A stretch of 44,430 bases of DNA from an uncultured Clostridia bacterium (GCA_944393485.1 CALYAJ010000011.1:1-44430); one strand, 5' to 3'. Shown: positions 10,301 to 19,889, numbered from the stretch's first letter. The notes: generated by a model from the sequence alone, not told the origin. Numbers and translations are program-made.

Positions 10301-11211
10301 ATTGTAGAAAAAGACTTACATGTCATTATTCCTGTTCCATCATATATATCTAATATATACATTTTCTTTCCTGATTTAGTATCTTTTGCATCTAATTCAG
10401 CAATTCTTCCTTCTATTGTTACTTTTCCAGAATTTGCATTAATATCTTTAATTTTTACGTGATTTTCTTTTGCTTTAGATGGTTTTCCTATAATGTAGTC
10501 TATATTAGTATTTTCTGCAACTGGAGGTGGTGGCATTTCTCCTAATTCTTCTGGCGGAATATCCATATCTGATGGTAGTGGTACATAATAATCTGGTGCA
10601 TTTGGTTCTCCTGGAATAGTTTGAGTATTTGCTTTTTCTTCTTCAATTCTTTTTATTTCTTCCATTCTCTGGCTAATTAATTGTTCTTCAAGTTTTCTAT
10701 TATTTTCTTCTATTTGTTCTATTTCTTGTTGACTAATTTTTTCTTCTAATTCTACTTTATATTCTCTTTCTAATAAATTTTTAATTGTAATTTCTAATTG
10801 TTTATCAGTTTTCCTTGTTCTTAAGAAATCTGCGCCTCTTATATGCATTTGTACATTTATTACATTTTCTTTAATATTGATTGTACTTTTCATTAACAAA
10901 ATGGGTTTCATTAAAGGATGTTTATGTGCCATATAACAAATTATGTTTTTCCATTCTTGCTCTACTGTTGGAATTTTTGCATTTTCGCCATAGTGAAACT
11001 TCATTTCAATATCTTTTATCATAAATCTTTCCATTAAATATTTTTCGAAATCCCACATATTTTTTATTTGAACAAATTCTTTAGAATTTAATTCCAATAG
11101 TAATTTATTTGTCTTTTTGTATATCTGTATCTTTTTTATATAGCACTCTTGTATTTCACTATTATTTTTATAATCACTAAAAACTTCTTTAATTTGTTTT
11201 AATTCTTCCAA
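7285..11211 (-). CDS. polC: DNA polymerase III PolC, N-terminal part, with duplicated OB domain and frameshifted end
   Basis: The Gram-positive replicative polymerase with built-in proofreading. Start is TTG with AGGAGAG seven bases upstream. Domains in order: N-terminal region with charged coiled coil (about 155-195), two tandem OB folds (about 239-345 and 362-468), PHP start ELHMHTKMSQ at 485, inserted DEDD exonuclease (DLETTG at 575, His713 and Asp717), a four-Cys zinc knuckle (1058-1085) and the catalytic PDIDLNF (1110-1116). The last residues NVSRY are out of frame: one extra base near 7302-7305 shifts reading after EFGTKFVR. The two parts together give about 1,590 residues, longer than the roughly 1,440 usual, which the extra OB domain explains. 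Confidence 0.93.
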   Translation of the reverse strand: MEELKQIKEVFSDYKNNSEIQECYIKKIQIYKKTNKLLLELNSKEFVQIKNMWDFEKYLMERFMIKDIEMKFHYGENAKIPTVEQEWKNIICYMAHKHPLMKPILLMKSTINIKENVINVQMHIRGADFLRTRKTDKQLEITIKNLLEREYKVELEEKISQQEIEQIEENNRKLEEQLISQRMEEIKRIEEEKANTQTIPGEPNAPDYYVPLPSDMDIPPEELGEMPPPPVAENTNIDYIIGKPSKAKENHVKIKDINANSGKVTIEGRIAELDAKDTKSGKKMYILDIYDGTGIMTCKSFSTMEEADGILEKLGKAKAIKIIGKAGLDAFAGDVTIIANSIIETDADVPELPEEDDSSPLILGNSLTINEPLVKIKDLGVDDKKVSLEGEVINTEDRELKSGRVLYSFDLYDGTSTLTCKAFLDKKNAKKIMGRVKNAKAIKIAGTAQMDSFSHEQTVMAYTILEIEPPKKEIRMDNAEEKRVELHMHTKMSQMDGMTSATDLIKRAMKWGMKSIAITDHGVVQAFPEAHKLLGFDNHDIKIIYGVEAYLAPDKVSPVSFSKGQSIDTTYCVLDLETTGFSFRTEKITEVGIMKVKNGEVIDEFSCFVNPEKPIPQRVVEVTNITDDMVKDAETIDKVMPKILEFVGDSVLVAHNADFDIGFLKYNANKLGLSLDNTYLDTLRLAKDLFPDYKKYKLGKIAENLGIKVEVAHRALDDVDTTVKVLNVMLNMLKEKGCETLDDITKKVAGEADFKKLPTYHAIILATNYVGLKNLYKLVSISHLDYFYKKPRILKSIYKKYSEGLILGSACEAGELYQAIEMGKTDEEIEDIAKDYDYLEIQPLGNNDFLIRNGTVPDEEGLRNINRKIVEIGEKLNKLVVATCDVHFMDPSDEIYRRMLQAGQGYDDADQQAPLYLRTTEEMLKEFEYLGKEKAYEVVVTNTNKVADMCDWISPISPEKCPPHIPGCETTIKEIAYSKAHELYGDPLPAIVEERLDKELTSIIKNGFSVMYIIAQKLVWKSNEDGYIVGSRGSVGSSFVANMTGITEVNSLPPHYRCPNCKYSDFTDYGFENGFDLTDKDCPKCGTKLVKDGMDIPFETFLGFNGDKEPDIDLNFSGEYQAKAHRYTEVIFGKGTTFKAGTVGTVADKTAFGYVKKYYEERNIPVTNAEVARISQGCTGIKRTTGQHPGGIIVVPKGREIYEFTPVQHPADDPNSDIITTHFDYHSIDQNLLKLDILGHDDPTMIRMLFDITGIDPTKVPLDDKETMSIFSSTDALGVTPEQIHSQVGSYGIPEFGTKFVRRNVSRY

Positions 11212-11229
11212 GACTGGTCTCTCCTATGA

Positions 11230-11715
11230 TTATTTTTCTTTTTGTTTTTCTCCTAAAATTTCTAATATTTTTTCATATACGAATTTTACATCTCTTACTT
11301 CATTTATTACTATTAATCTTTTTAAAAATTTTTCATTATTAGTATATAAAATAATTGTTCCTAATTTAAAAATTGATTGTATAAAAGTTTGACCATATTT
11401 TATCTGAGTTATTGCTTTATATGGTACTTCTTGCATATCATCACCTTTTATTTTTTTATTATATTTTAATTTATCTTCATAAAATTTATATACACTAGCT
11501 CTTGCTTTTTTCTTGTTATATAAAGTAATAACTATTAAATAAAGTATATAAATAACTAATATTGCTACTCCATACTCAATAAGTTCATTTTGTGCTATTA
11601 ATACAATTAAAATAAAAACTATAATTACAAATGTTGTAGCATTTTTATACAAAAAATTATATAAAACATTATATTTAGGTTTTACTGTTAATAACGGTTC
11701 TTTTTTTTCTTTCAT
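11230..11715 (-). CDS. Two-helix membrane protein with PH-like domain
   Basis: 161 residues. A short basic N-terminus is followed by two adjacent membrane segments (about 27-47 and 48-68), then a cytosolic beta-rich domain of about 85 residues resembling the bacterial PH-like domains of YdbS/YdbT type proteins. The ATG has AGAGGT seven bases upstream. It sits between rseP and polC (spacings of 21 and 18 bases), where other Clostridia often have ispG or proS. The function is unknown, and the PH assignment rests on architecture rather than a strong motif. Confidence 0.5.
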   Translation of the reverse strand: MKEKKEPLLTVKPKYNVLYNFLYKNATTFVIIVFILIVLIAQNELIEYGVAILVIYILYLIVITLYNKKKARASVYKFYEDKLKYNKKIKGDDMQEVPYKAITQIKYGQTFIQSIFKLGTIILYTNNEKFLKRLIVINEVRDVKFVYEKILEILGEKQKEK

Positions 11716-11736
11716 TTTCTTACCTCTTTTACTATT

Positions 11737-13005
11737 TTAAAAAATTCTTAATATATCTTTATATGAAATAAAAATTGATAAAGATATTAATATAAAAAAT
11801 CCTACTAATTGTATTCCTATTTCTAACTCTTCTTTCATAGGTTTTCTTCTTATAGCTTCTATTAATAAAATAAGTAGTTTACCACCGTCTAGTGCCGGTA
11901 TTGGTAATAGATTAGTTATTCCTAAAGAAATTGATACTAATGCTAAAAGATACATAAAATCAGCAAAACCAGTAGTTTGTGAAACCATATTAGATATTCC
12001 TATTGGCCCAGTCATCTGATCTAATCCAACATTTCCGGTAAACAACATTTTTATATTTTCTGCAATTGATGCTAAAAAATCTCCTGTTCTATAAAAGGCA
12101 TAATATAAATTATTTGTAAAATTATTTTCTGCCATTTTAAAATTAATTCCTAAATAATATGTTGGAATCGAGTCAATTGTAAGTTCTAATTCTATTATTT
12201 CATTATTTCTTTCTACTTCTATTTTAGCTTTATCAGATGTCGTATTTTGTATTTCGTTTACCAATTTTTGTACATCACCTGTTACATCTACTCCATTTAT
12301 TGTTTTTATAACATCATTTGCTTGAAGTCCATCTTTTTCTGCATTACTTCCTTTTTCTATTTGTATAATCTGTGTTGCTTTATCACCTGTTTGGGCTTGA
12401 GATACATATATTCCTGTACTTTTAGTGTATTTTTCTGTTGGTTTTAATTTTATTTCTTTTTCCTCATTATTTCTTTCAATTAATAAAGTTAATTCTTCGC
12501 CATTGCAGTTTTGTAGCATTTCATCTATATCTGATTTTAATCTAATTTTTTTATTATTTATCTTTTCAATTTTATCCCCTGATATAATACCTACTTCACT
12601 TGCTATATAACCTTCATTTGTTGTATCAACAATATTTGAAACATTATTACCTACTACTGCTACAATAATAAAATATACTAAAATACCAAAAACAATATTA
12701 ACTATTGCACCTGCTGCAACAATTCCCATTCTTTTTGGTATACTCGCATTATTAAAAGACCTTTCGCTGTCTGATCTCTGCTCTTCGCCTTCCATTCTTA
12801 CAAATCCACCAAGTGGAATTAATCTTAACTCATATTTAGTTTCTTTTCCTTGTTTTGTAAATATTTTAGGTCCAAATCCTATCGCAAATTCTTCTACTTT
12901 TACTTTAAATAATTTTGCAATAAAAAAATGTCCTGATTCATGAATTAAGATTAAAAATCCTAGTAGAAATATTATTTTAACAGCACTTATTAAAAATCCT
13001 ATCAA
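11737..13005 (-). CDS. rseP: RIP metalloprotease RseP/RasP (site-2 protease)
   Basis: An intramembrane zinc protease that cuts anti-sigma factors and leftover signal peptides. It has 422 residues, the normal length. The metal motif HESGH (His22, Glu23, His26) lies in the first membrane helix. A PDZ domain covers about 185-280. The C-terminal NLLPIPALDGG provides the third metal ligand. The start is TTG, with AGGAGG six bases upstream. It sits directly after cdsA with 17 bases between, as in many Bacillota, although dxr, which often lies between them, is missing. Confidence 0.95.
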   Translation of the reverse strand: MIGFLISAVKIIFLLGFLILIHESGHFFIAKLFKVKVEEFAIGFGPKIFTKQGKETKYELRLIPLGGFVRMEGEEQRSDSERSFNNASIPKRMGIVAAGAIVNIVFGILVYFIIVAVVGNNVSNIVDTTNEGYIASEVGIISGDKIEKINNKKIRLKSDIDEMLQNCNGEELTLLIERNNEEKEIKLKPTEKYTKSTGIYVSQAQTGDKATQIIQIEKGSNAEKDGLQANDVIKTINGVDVTGDVQKLVNEIQNTTSDKAKIEVERNNEIIELELTIDSIPTYYLGINFKMAENNFTNNLYYAFYRTGDFLASIAENIKMLFTGNVGLDQMTGPIGISNMVSQTTGFADFMYLLALVSISLGITNLLPIPALDGGKLLILLIEAIRRKPMKEELEIGIQLVGFFILISLSIFISYKDILRIF

Positions 13006-13022
13006 AAAGTACCTCCTAAAAT

Positions 13023-13832
13023 TTAAAATAACAATAATATAAAATATGCAAATGGAGAAATAAATATTATACTATCTATTCTGTCAAGCATTCCTCCATG
13101 TCCAGGTATTAAATTACTATAATCTTTTATACTTACAAATCTTTTTATAGCTGATGCTGCAAAGTCTCCAACTTGACTTAATATACTTAATACTATTCCA
13201 CCTAAAGTTATAGCAATATAATTTATATGCATTCCACAATAATTATTTATAGCTAATGTATATAATAATATAATTAATACAGCTCCAACTGTTCCACCTA
13301 CACATCCTTCAATTGTTTTATGTGGACTTATTTTACTAAATTCATGTTTTCCAATTAATTTTCCAAATGTAAATGCAAATATATCTGTTCCCCATGATGC
13401 AATTAATACATACCATATTAAATAATGTCCATTATTTTCACCTCTTATCCAAGGGAAAAATAATAGAAAATAAACAATATAAAATATTCCAAATAATGTA
13501 ACTGATGCATCTACTATATTATATTTACCTTTTGTAATTAATATTTGCGAAAAACATAATAATATAATTATTGGAATTGAAGCAATAATTATACTACTTA
13601 CATATTCACTTGGAACTATATGTATTATAGCTATTAATAAACAAGCTATATATCCAATCCATGTTAATGGATTGGCTTTATTAGTACTTTTAAATGCATG
13701 TGCATATTCATGAAAACTCATTGCAGATATGACTGCAAATGCCACATCTATAAGTATTTGGTTACCTAGTATTAATACTGCAATAACTATTGGTAATCCA
13801 ATTACTCCAGTCAATACTCTTTTTATTTCCAT
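13023..13832 (-). CDS. cdsA: Phosphatidate cytidylyltransferase
   Basis: Makes CDP-diacylglycerol from phosphatidic acid and CTP, the branch point of phospholipid synthesis in the membrane. It has 269 residues with about eight membrane helices and the family signature near the C-terminus: KRFVSIKDYSNLIPGHGG followed by LDRIDS. The ATG is preceded by GGAGGG, which lies within the last codons of uppS. Only four bases separate the two genes, so they form one operon. Confidence 0.95.
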   Translation of the reverse strand: MEIKRVLTGVIGLPIVIAVLILGNQILIDVAFAVISAMSFHEYAHAFKSTNKANPLTWIGYIACLLIAIIHIVPSEYVSSIIIASIPIIILLCFSQILITKGKYNIVDASVTLFGIFYIVYFLLFFPWIRGENNGHYLIWYVLIASWGTDIFAFTFGKLIGKHEFSKISPHKTIEGCVGGTVGAVLIILLYTLAINNYCGMHINYIAITLGGIVLSILSQVGDFAASAIKRFVSIKDYSNLIPGHGGMLDRIDSIIFISPFAYFILLLF

Positions 13833-13836
13833 TTTA

Positions 13837-14550
13837 TTATTTCCCTCCGAATTTTCTATTTCTTTTTTGATATTCTAATATGGCATTGTCCAAATCTTCT
13901 TCTGTAAAATCCGGCCATAGTTTTTCTAAAAATAAAAATTCGGAATATACTATTTGCCAAGGCAAGAAATTGCTTGTACGTAATTCTCCACTTGTTCTTA
14001 TAACTAAATCTGGATCTGGCTCGCCTTTTGTATATAAATTATTTGAAATTACTTCCTCTGTAATGTCATCTACTTTTAGTTTTTCATCTTTTACATCTTG
14101 TGCAATTTTCTTTACTGCTGAAAGAATTTCATTTCTTCCACCATAATTAAGAGCAATATTAAATGTAACTCCTGTATTATTTTTTGTTCTTTCCATGCAA
14201 TTTTTTATGCTTTTTTGCATTCCTTCTGAAAGAACAGAAATATCACCTAAAATTTTTACCTTTATGTTTTCTGTATCTGCCCTTTTGCTATAATCATCTA
14301 AATAATTTTGTAATAAAGCCATTAATGTTCCTACTTCATCTTCAGTTCTTTTCCAATTCTCTGTTGAAAAAGCATAAACTGTAATATATTCTAGTCCAAT
14401 TTTGTTTGCATATCTTACTATTTTTTCTAGAGTTTTTGCTCCTTCTTTATGTCCTGCCTTTCCAGGCATTCCTTTTGCTTTTGCCCATCTTCTATTTCCA
14501 TCCATTATAATTGCAATATGTCTTGGAAAATTTTCTTTTTCAAAAACCAT
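13837..14550 (-). CDS. uppS: Isoprenyl transferase (undecaprenyl diphosphate synthase)
   Basis: Builds the C55 lipid carrier of wall synthesis from isopentenyl units. It has 237 residues. The N-terminal MDGNRRWAKAKG carries the catalytic Asp17. The later RTSGELRTSNFLPWQ stretch holds the substrate-binding arginines of the cis-prenyltransferase family. AAAGGAG lies six bases before the ATG. It sits between frr and cdsA in the classical order. No gene of isoprenoid precursor synthesis is in this window. Confidence 0.95.
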   Translation of the reverse strand: MVFEKENFPRHIAIIMDGNRRWAKAKGMPGKAGHKEGAKTLEKIVRYANKIGLEYITVYAFSTENWKRTEDEVGTLMALLQNYLDDYSKRADTENIKVKILGDISVLSEGMQKSIKNCMERTKNNTGVTFNIALNYGGRNEILSAVKKIAQDVKDEKLKVDDITEEVISNNLYTKGEPDPDLVIRTSGELRTSNFLPWQIVYSEFLFLEKLWPDFTEEDLDNAILEYQKRNRKFGGK

Positions 14551-14561
14551 AATATTCTCCT

Positions 14562-15110
14562 TTAAACAGTCATTATTTCTTTTTCCTTTGCTTCTGTTAA
14601 ACCATCAATTTCATCTATACTCTTGTCAGTAATTTTTTGTATAGTTTCTTCTGCTGATTTTAATTCGTCTTCTGTCATTTCTGAATTTTTTTGCATAGAT
14701 TTTGCTTCATCCATTCCATCTCTTCTTATTGATCTTATTGCAACTTTTGCATCTTCTCCCATTTTTTTAACTTCTTTTACTAATTCTTTTCTTCTTTCTT
14801 CATTTAATTCTGGGAAATTTAATCTTATTAATTTTCCATCATTATTTGGATTAATACCTAAATCTGATGTTAAAATTGCTTTTTCTATTTCTTTTAATGC
14901 ATTTGCATCCCATGGTTGAATAACTATTAATCTAGCTTCTGGCACTGATATTCCTGCTATTTGATTAATTGGTGTTGGTGTTCCATAATAATCTATTTTT
15001 ATTTTATTTAAAACTGCAGGATTTGCTCTTCCTGCTCTAATTTCTGCTAAATTTTCTTTATATACACTTATTGTCTTTTTCATTTTTTCTTCTATTTTAT
15101 TAAAATCCAT
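14562..15110 (-). CDS. frr: Ribosome recycling factor
   Basis: Splits post-termination ribosomes together with EF-G. The 182 residues match the usual length. The two-domain signature is visible: [13 protein letters not shown], then [17 protein letters not shown] and the long three-helix bundle with [19 protein letters not shown] is seven bases from the ATG. It lies 38 bases after pyrH and 11 before uppS, the standard arrangement. Confidence 0.96.
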   Translation of the reverse strand: MDFNKIEEKMKKTISVYKENLAEIRAGRANPAVLNKIKIDYYGTPTPINQIAGISVPEARLIVIQPWDANALKEIEKAILTSDLGINPNNDGKLIRLNFPELNEERRKELVKEVKKMGEDAKVAIRSIRRDGMDEAKSMQKNSEMTEDELKSAEETIQKITDKSIDEIDGLTEAKEKEIMTV

Positions 15111-15148
15111 TATAATTCTCTCCTTTTAATTTTTATTTTCAAAATTCA

Positions 15149-15859
15149 TTATTCTACTATAGTACCTATTTTTTCGCCTTTTGCAGCTTTAACAATATTT
15201 TCTGGATTATCTATTCCAAATACTATTAATGGAATATGATTATCTCTACATAATGATGTTGCTGTTGAATCCATTACTTTTAAATCTTTATTTAAAATAT
15301 CTAAATATGTTATTTTATCATATTTTACTGCATTTTTGTCTATCTCTGGATCTGCTGAGTATACTGCATCTATTGATTTTCCCAATAAAATTACATCTGC
15401 ATCAATTTCTGCTGCTCTTAATGCTGCTGCAGTATCTGTTGTAAAATATGGATTTCCTGTACCACAAGCAAATATAACAATTCTTCCTCTTTCTAGATGT
15501 TTAATTGCTTTTCTTTTAATATATGGTTCTGCAATTTCTCTCATTTCTATTGCAGTTTGAACTCTTGTATATACTCCTCTCGCTTCTAGAGCATCTTGAA
15601 GAGCTAGTCCATTCATAGCTGTTGCTAACATTCCCATATAATCTGCTGTAGTTCTTTCCATTTCATGTCCATATCTACCTCTCCAAAAGTTCCCACCTCC
15701 TACTACTATTGCTACTTGAATTCCAAGTTCTGAAACTTTTTTTATTTGATCACATAAAGCTGCTACTACTTCTGCATCAATTCCTACTTTTTTTGGTCCT
15801 GCAAGAACTTCTCCGCTTAATTTTAATAGCACTCTTTTATATGGTTTATTTTCCCCCAC
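15149..15859 (-). CDS. pyrH: UMP kinase
   Basis: Phosphorylates UMP to UDP with ATP; the bacterial hexameric amino-acid-kinase-type enzyme. The frame extends to an ATG at 15886, but AAGGAGAG (15868-15875) is correctly spaced for the GTG at 15857-15859, so the product is 236 residues. The LLKLSGE phosphate loop, GGGNFWRG and the [13 protein letters not shown] region are intact. It is the first gene of this long operon: upstream is a divergent acyl-CoA synthetase and about 250 bases of AT-rich DNA. The usual rpsB-tsf pair is not adjacent. Confidence 0.95.
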   Translation of the reverse strand: MGENKPYKRVLLKLSGEVLAGPKKVGIDAEVVAALCDQIKKVSELGIQVAIVVGGGNFWRGRYGHEMERTTADYMGMLATAMNGLALQDALEARGVYTRVQTAIEMREIAEPYIKRKAIKHLERGRIVIFACGTGNPYFTTDTAAALRAAEIDADVILLGKSIDAVYSADPEIDKNAVKYDKITYLDILNKDLKVMDSTATSLCRDNHIPLIVFGIDNPENIVKAAKGEKIGTIVE

Positions 15860-16112
15860 TTTATACACTCTCCTTAATTTAATCATGCTTATTTAGCTTA
15901 GCAAATGTATTCTATCATATAATTTTATTAATTTGTATAATTTTTTAATATTTTCTTAATTTTTATATTATTTAATTTACTTTAACCTGTCGTTTTTTGT
16001 AACTGACTTTATGTTAGAATTCCTTGATTATTTTATATTTATGTAATATCATATTATATATTAGTTAGCCTGCTCTATTTGTGGATAAAATTTAATAAAT
16101 GGAGGTCTTAAT

Positions 16113-17852
16113 ATGGAAAACAAAAAAACTTTAGCTGAAAAATTAGCTAAAAAATATCATAAAGCACCATTTGTTTCTGATTTAAAAGATTTATTATATA
16201 AATCTGCTTATAAATATGCAAATAGACCTGCCTTTAAATTAAAAGACAAAATTGGAAACATTTTTAGTGTCACATATAAAAAATTTAAAGAAGATGTTAT
16301 CGCATTAGGTACGAGCCTAATAAATTTAGGTTTAAAAAATACACCTATTGCCGTAATTGGTGTAAATAGCTATAATTGGGCTGTATCATATTTAGCAGCT
16401 ACAATTGTTGGTACTGTAGTACCTATAGATAAAGAATTACAATCAGATGATGTTATAAATTTCTTAAATGTATCTGAGGCTAAAGCAATTTTAGGTGATG
16501 ATAAGTATATTAAAAATTTAATTTCAAATGACGAAAAATTAGAAAACAAAAACACTTTATTTATAAACTTTAATTCAGAAAAAGACAGTAGTACTTTTAT
16601 GTCATATCCCCTTTTAATGCAATCTGGATATAATTTAGTAGAAGAAGGAAATAAAGATTTTGACAATATAAAAATAAATCCTGACGAAATGAAAATTTTA
16701 ATTTTCACATCTGGAACAACAGGTAATGCAAAAGGAGTATGTCTATCACATAAAAATGTTGTATCTAATATAATGTCCACTTTTGGAATTGTTAAAGTAA
16801 AAAGAAATGATCAAGTTTTATCAATTCTTCCTTTACATCATACTTATGAGTGTACTTTAGGATATTTACTTGTAATTTATAGTGGTGGATGTATAAGTTA
16901 TTGTGAAGGATTAAGACATATAACAAATAATATTTTAGAATTTAAACCTACAGTAATTTTAAGTGTTCCACTACTTTTAGAAAAAATGTATAAAAAAATT
17001 GATACTACGGTTAGAAAATCTTTACCTGAAAAATATACAAAAACAGAAGGAAATATTATTAACAATTTACCATTTATCTTGAAAAAAATTGTTAAAGCAA
17101 AAGTTCATAATTCATTAGGTGGAAGATTAAAAGCTTTTATTGTTGGAGCAGCACCTCTTAATGGTGAATTAGTAAATTCATATAAAACTTTAGGTATAAA
17201 ATCTATTCAAGGATATGGACTTACAGAATGTTCCCCACTAGTTGCAGGTAATAATGATTTTTATATAAATCCTGATTCTGTTGGGCTTCCTATTCCAAAT
17301 GTATCATATAAAATAGAAAATCCTGATGAAACTGGTGTTGGAGAAATTTTAGTAAAAGGACCAAATGTAATGCTTGGCTATTACAAAGATGAAGAAGCAA
17401 CAAAAAAATCTATTGTTGATGGATGGTTTCATACTGGAGATTTAGGAAAAATTGACGAAGATGGATGGTTATATATTACCGGAAGATTAAAAACAGTTAT
17501 TGTTACACAAAATGGTAAAAATATTTATCCAGAAGAAATTGAACATTATTTAAATGAAAATCCATTAATATCTGAATCTTTAGTAACTGGACTTCCTGAT
17601 GAAAAAGATGATGATGTATTTGTTAATGCTCAAATTTTACCTAATTTAGATGCAATAAAAGAACATCTAAAAACTAGTGTTCCTCAAAAAGAGGAAATCT
17701 TTGCAGTTATAAAAGATATTGTTTCAAGTGTTAATAAAAAATTACCTAATTATAAACATATAAAATCTTTTATTATAAGAAATGATGAATTTGAGAAAAC
17801 AACTACTCAAAAGATTAAAAGATTTGGTAAAAACATGGAAAATAATAAATAA
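16113..17852 (+). CDS. AMP-forming long-chain acyl-CoA synthetase-like protein
   Basis: Member of the adenylate-forming family: activates a carboxylate, probably a fatty acid, to acyl-AMP and then a thioester. It has 579 residues. The P-loop SGTTGNAKG is at 200-208, YGLTECSP near 367-374, the hinge GDLGKIDEDGWLYITGR near 445-461, and the catalytic C-terminal Lys in the TTTQKIKRF segment. GGAGG is seven bases from the ATG. It is monocistronic, diverges from pyrH and is followed by a strong terminator. The substrate cannot be read from sequence; long-chain fatty acid is the usual annotation for this size. Confidence 0.85.
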   Translation: MENKKTLAEKLAKKYHKAPFVSDLKDLLYKSAYKYANRPAFKLKDKIGNIFSVTYKKFKEDVIALGTSLINLGLKNTPIAVIGVNSYNWAVSYLAATIVGTVVPIDKELQSDDVINFLNVSEAKAILGDDKYIKNLISNDEKLENKNTLFINFNSEKDSSTFMSYPLLMQSGYNLVEEGNKDFDNIKINPDEMKILIFTSGTTGNAKGVCLSHKNVVSNIMSTFGIVKVKRNDQVLSILPLHHTYECTLGYLLVIYSGGCISYCEGLRHITNNILEFKPTVILSVPLLLEKMYKKIDTTVRKSLPEKYTKTEGNIINNLPFILKKIVKAKVHNSLGGRLKAFIVGAAPLNGELVNSYKTLGIKSIQGYGLTECSPLVAGNNDFYINPDSVGLPIPNVSYKIENPDETGVGEILVKGPNVMLGYYKDEEATKKSIVDGWFHTGDLGKIDEDGWLYITGRLKTVIVTQNGKNIYPEEIEHYLNENPLISESLVTGLPDEKDDDVFVNAQILPNLDAIKEHLKTSVPQKEEIFAVIKDIVSSVNKKLPNYKHIKSFIIRNDEFEKTTTQKIKRFGKNMENNK

Positions 17853-17940
17853 TCATTTACATGATTTATTTCTTAATATAATATATAGGTGTATGTGCTA
17901 GACTTTTATTATCTATTCATGATGTACAATATTTCCTTAA

Positions 17941-17971
17941 AAAACCAGCTATTTAAAAATAGCTGGTTTTT
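17941..17971. terminator. Bidirectional terminator between acyl-CoA synthetase and lepB
   Basis: AAAACCAGCTATT and AATAGCTGGTTTT form a near-perfect hairpin with a four-base loop and T runs on both sides. It lies between the convergent stops of the synthetase and lepB. Confidence 0.85.
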
Positions 17972-17985
17972 AATTATATTTTATA

Positions 17986-18624
17986 TTATTCAACTTTACC
18001 AAATTTATCAAATGGCCAAAATCTAAATAATACTGTACTTTCTATTTTTTCTATTGGTATACACCCGAAAGCTCTACAATCATGACTATTTTGTCTATTA
18101 TCTCCCATTGCAAATACAGTTCCATCTGGTACTACAAAATCTACTAATAGGCCACCTTCTGATTCTGTTATAACTGAATCATTTAAATAATCTTCTTGTA
18201 ATTCTTGGTCATTAATATATACTTTCCCATTTTGGATTTTTACATGTTCACCTGGTAAGGCAATTACTCTTTTAATATAACTTACTTTACCAATTTCTAG
18301 TACATTATGAACAAATTTATTAAACCCACCTTCAATTTCTGTATATCTTGCTGTTGGAGTTTCATTAAATTCTGATAAAGATAAATATTCAGTTGTTGGT
18401 GCTTCAAAAGTAATTATTTCTCCTCTTTTAGGCAAATTTTTTGTAAGTCTAATTGTTCTATTTAAAATTAATCTTTGTCCCTGTACTAAAGTTGGCTCCA
18501 TAGAAACAGATTTAACTTGTGTAGGAGTTATTAAATAATATCTAATCCACAATCCTAAAAAAACTGCAATTATTATACAAATAACCCACTCTAAAATATT
18601 TTTTACCTCTTCATTAATATTCAT
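17986..18624 (-). CDS. lepB: Signal peptidase I
   Basis: Removes signal peptides from exported proteins at the outer face of the membrane. It has 212 residues: one N-terminal membrane anchor (about 11-32), catalytic Ser41 in SVSMEP, general-base Lys118 in the KRVIALPGE segment, and the conserved GDNRQNSHDCRAFG near 172-185. The insertion between the Ser and Lys boxes is longer than in the smallest Gram-positive enzymes. GGAGG lies 11 bases before the ATG. It follows dapL by 26 bases and probably shares its transcript. Confidence 0.95.
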   Translation of the reverse strand: MNINEEVKNILEWVICIIIAVFLGLWIRYYLITPTQVKSVSMEPTLVQGQRLILNRTIRLTKNLPKRGEIITFEAPTTEYLSLSEFNETPTARYTEIEGGFNKFVHNVLEIGKVSYIKRVIALPGEHVKIQNGKVYINDQELQEDYLNDSVITESEGGLLVDFVVPDGTVFAMGDNRQNSHDCRAFGCIPIEKIESTVLFRFWPFDKFGKVE

Positions 18625-18650
18625 TAATTTAATTGCCTCCCTAGTTTATA

Positions 18651-19889
18651 CTAGAATTGCAATGTGCTTTTTATTCTTCTCATTGCTTCTTCTGTATTTT
18701 CTCTATTTCCAAATGCTGTTAATCTAAAATATCCTTCTCCACTTGGTCCAAAACCTACTCCAGGTGTTCCAACAACATTTGCTTTTTCTAATAATAAATC
18801 GAAGAAATCCCAAGATTTCATATTATTTGGAACTTTAAGCCATACATATGGTGAATTTATTCCTCCATAATATTTTATTCCAGCTTTATCTAATCCTTCT
18901 CTTATTATTTTCGCATTTTCCATATAATATTTAATATTTTCTCTTATTTCTTTTTGTCCTTCGTCTGAATATACTGCTTCTGCTCCTTTTTGAGTAATGT
19001 AAGAAACTCCGTTAAATTTTGTACATTGTCTTCTATTCCATAATTTATTTAAATTTATTTCTTCCCCATTTTCTGTATATCCTTTTAATTCTTTTGGAAC
19101 TACAGTATATGCACATCTTATACCTGTAAATCCAGCAGTTTTAGAAAAGCTTCTAAATTCTATTGCAACTTCTTTAGCTCCTTCTATTTCATATATTGAA
19201 TGTGGTATATCATCTTCTGTTATAAATGCTTCATATGCTGAATCAAATAAAATTATTGATTTATTTTCTTTTGCATATTTTACCCATTTAGCTAATTCTT
19301 CTTTTTTAAGAACTGTTCCTGTTGGATTATTTGGAAAACATAGATAAATCATATCTGGAACTTCTTGTGGAAGTTCTGGTACAAAATTATTTTCTGCTGT
19401 ACATGGTAAATAAATTATACCTTCATATTTCCCTGTTTTCTCATCATATTTTCCTGTTCTTCCAGACATTATATTTGTATCTAAGTACACTGGATATACT
19501 GGATCTGTTATTGCAACTTTATTATTTGTTCCAAATAAATCTACAATATTTCCACAATCGCATTTTGCACCATCTGAAACAAATACTTCATCTAAGTCTA
19601 TTTTTATTCCTCTTTTTTCGTAATCATTTTTTACTATTGCTTCTCTTATAAATTCATAACCTTGTTCTGGTCCATAACCTCTGAAAGTTTCACTTCTTCC
19701 GACTTCATCAACTGCTTCATGCATTTGTTCCAAAACTTTTGGAACTATTGGTCTTGTTACATCTCCTATTCCTAATTTAATAATTTTTTTATCAGGATTT
19801 TCTTCCTGATATTTAGCTACCTTTTTAGCTATTGTTGAAAATAAGTAGCTATCTTGCATTTTTAAAAAATTTTCGTTTACTTTAATCAT
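18651..19889 (-). CDS. dapL: LL-diaminopimelate aminotransferase
   Basis: Converts tetrahydrodipicolinate directly to LL-diaminopimelate with glutamate as donor, bypassing the DapD/DapC/DapE steps. It has 412 residues of aminotransferase class I fold with PLP-binding Lys250 in [10 protein letters not shown] and the CFPNNPTGT loop. The N-terminal [17 protein letters not shown] is typical of DapL. GGAGG lies seven bases before the ATG. Its product feeds DapF, encoded 3.2 kb away, and then lysine and wall peptide synthesis. It diverges from the murE-like gene. Confidence 0.95.
   Translation of the reverse strand: MIKVNENFLKMQDSYLFSTIAKKVAKYQEENPDKKIIKLGIGDVTRPIVPKVLEQMHEAVDEVGRSETFRGYGPEQGYEFIREAIVKNDYEKRGIKIDLDEVFVSDGAKCDCGNIVDLFGTNNKVAITDPVYPVYLDTNIMSGRTGKYDEKTGKYEGIIYLPCTAENNFVPELPQEVPDMIYLCFPNNPTGTVLKKEELAKWVKYAKENKSIILFDSAYEAFITEDDIPHSIYEIEGAKEVAIEFRSFSKTAGFTGIRCAYTVVPKELKGYTENGEEINLNKLWNRRQCTKFNGVSYITQKGAEAVYSDEGQKEIRENIKYYMENAKIIREGLDKAGIKYYGGINSPYVWLKVPNNMKSWDFFDLLLEKANVVGTPGVGFGPSGEGYFRLTAFGNRENTEEAMRRIKSTLQF

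Noticed and set aside
9945..10462. Overlapping plus-strand frames of 80 and 166 codons opposite polC
   Set aside because: They lie antisense to the duplicated OB region and have no start site or family features. Long antisense frames are common in AT-rich coding DNA.
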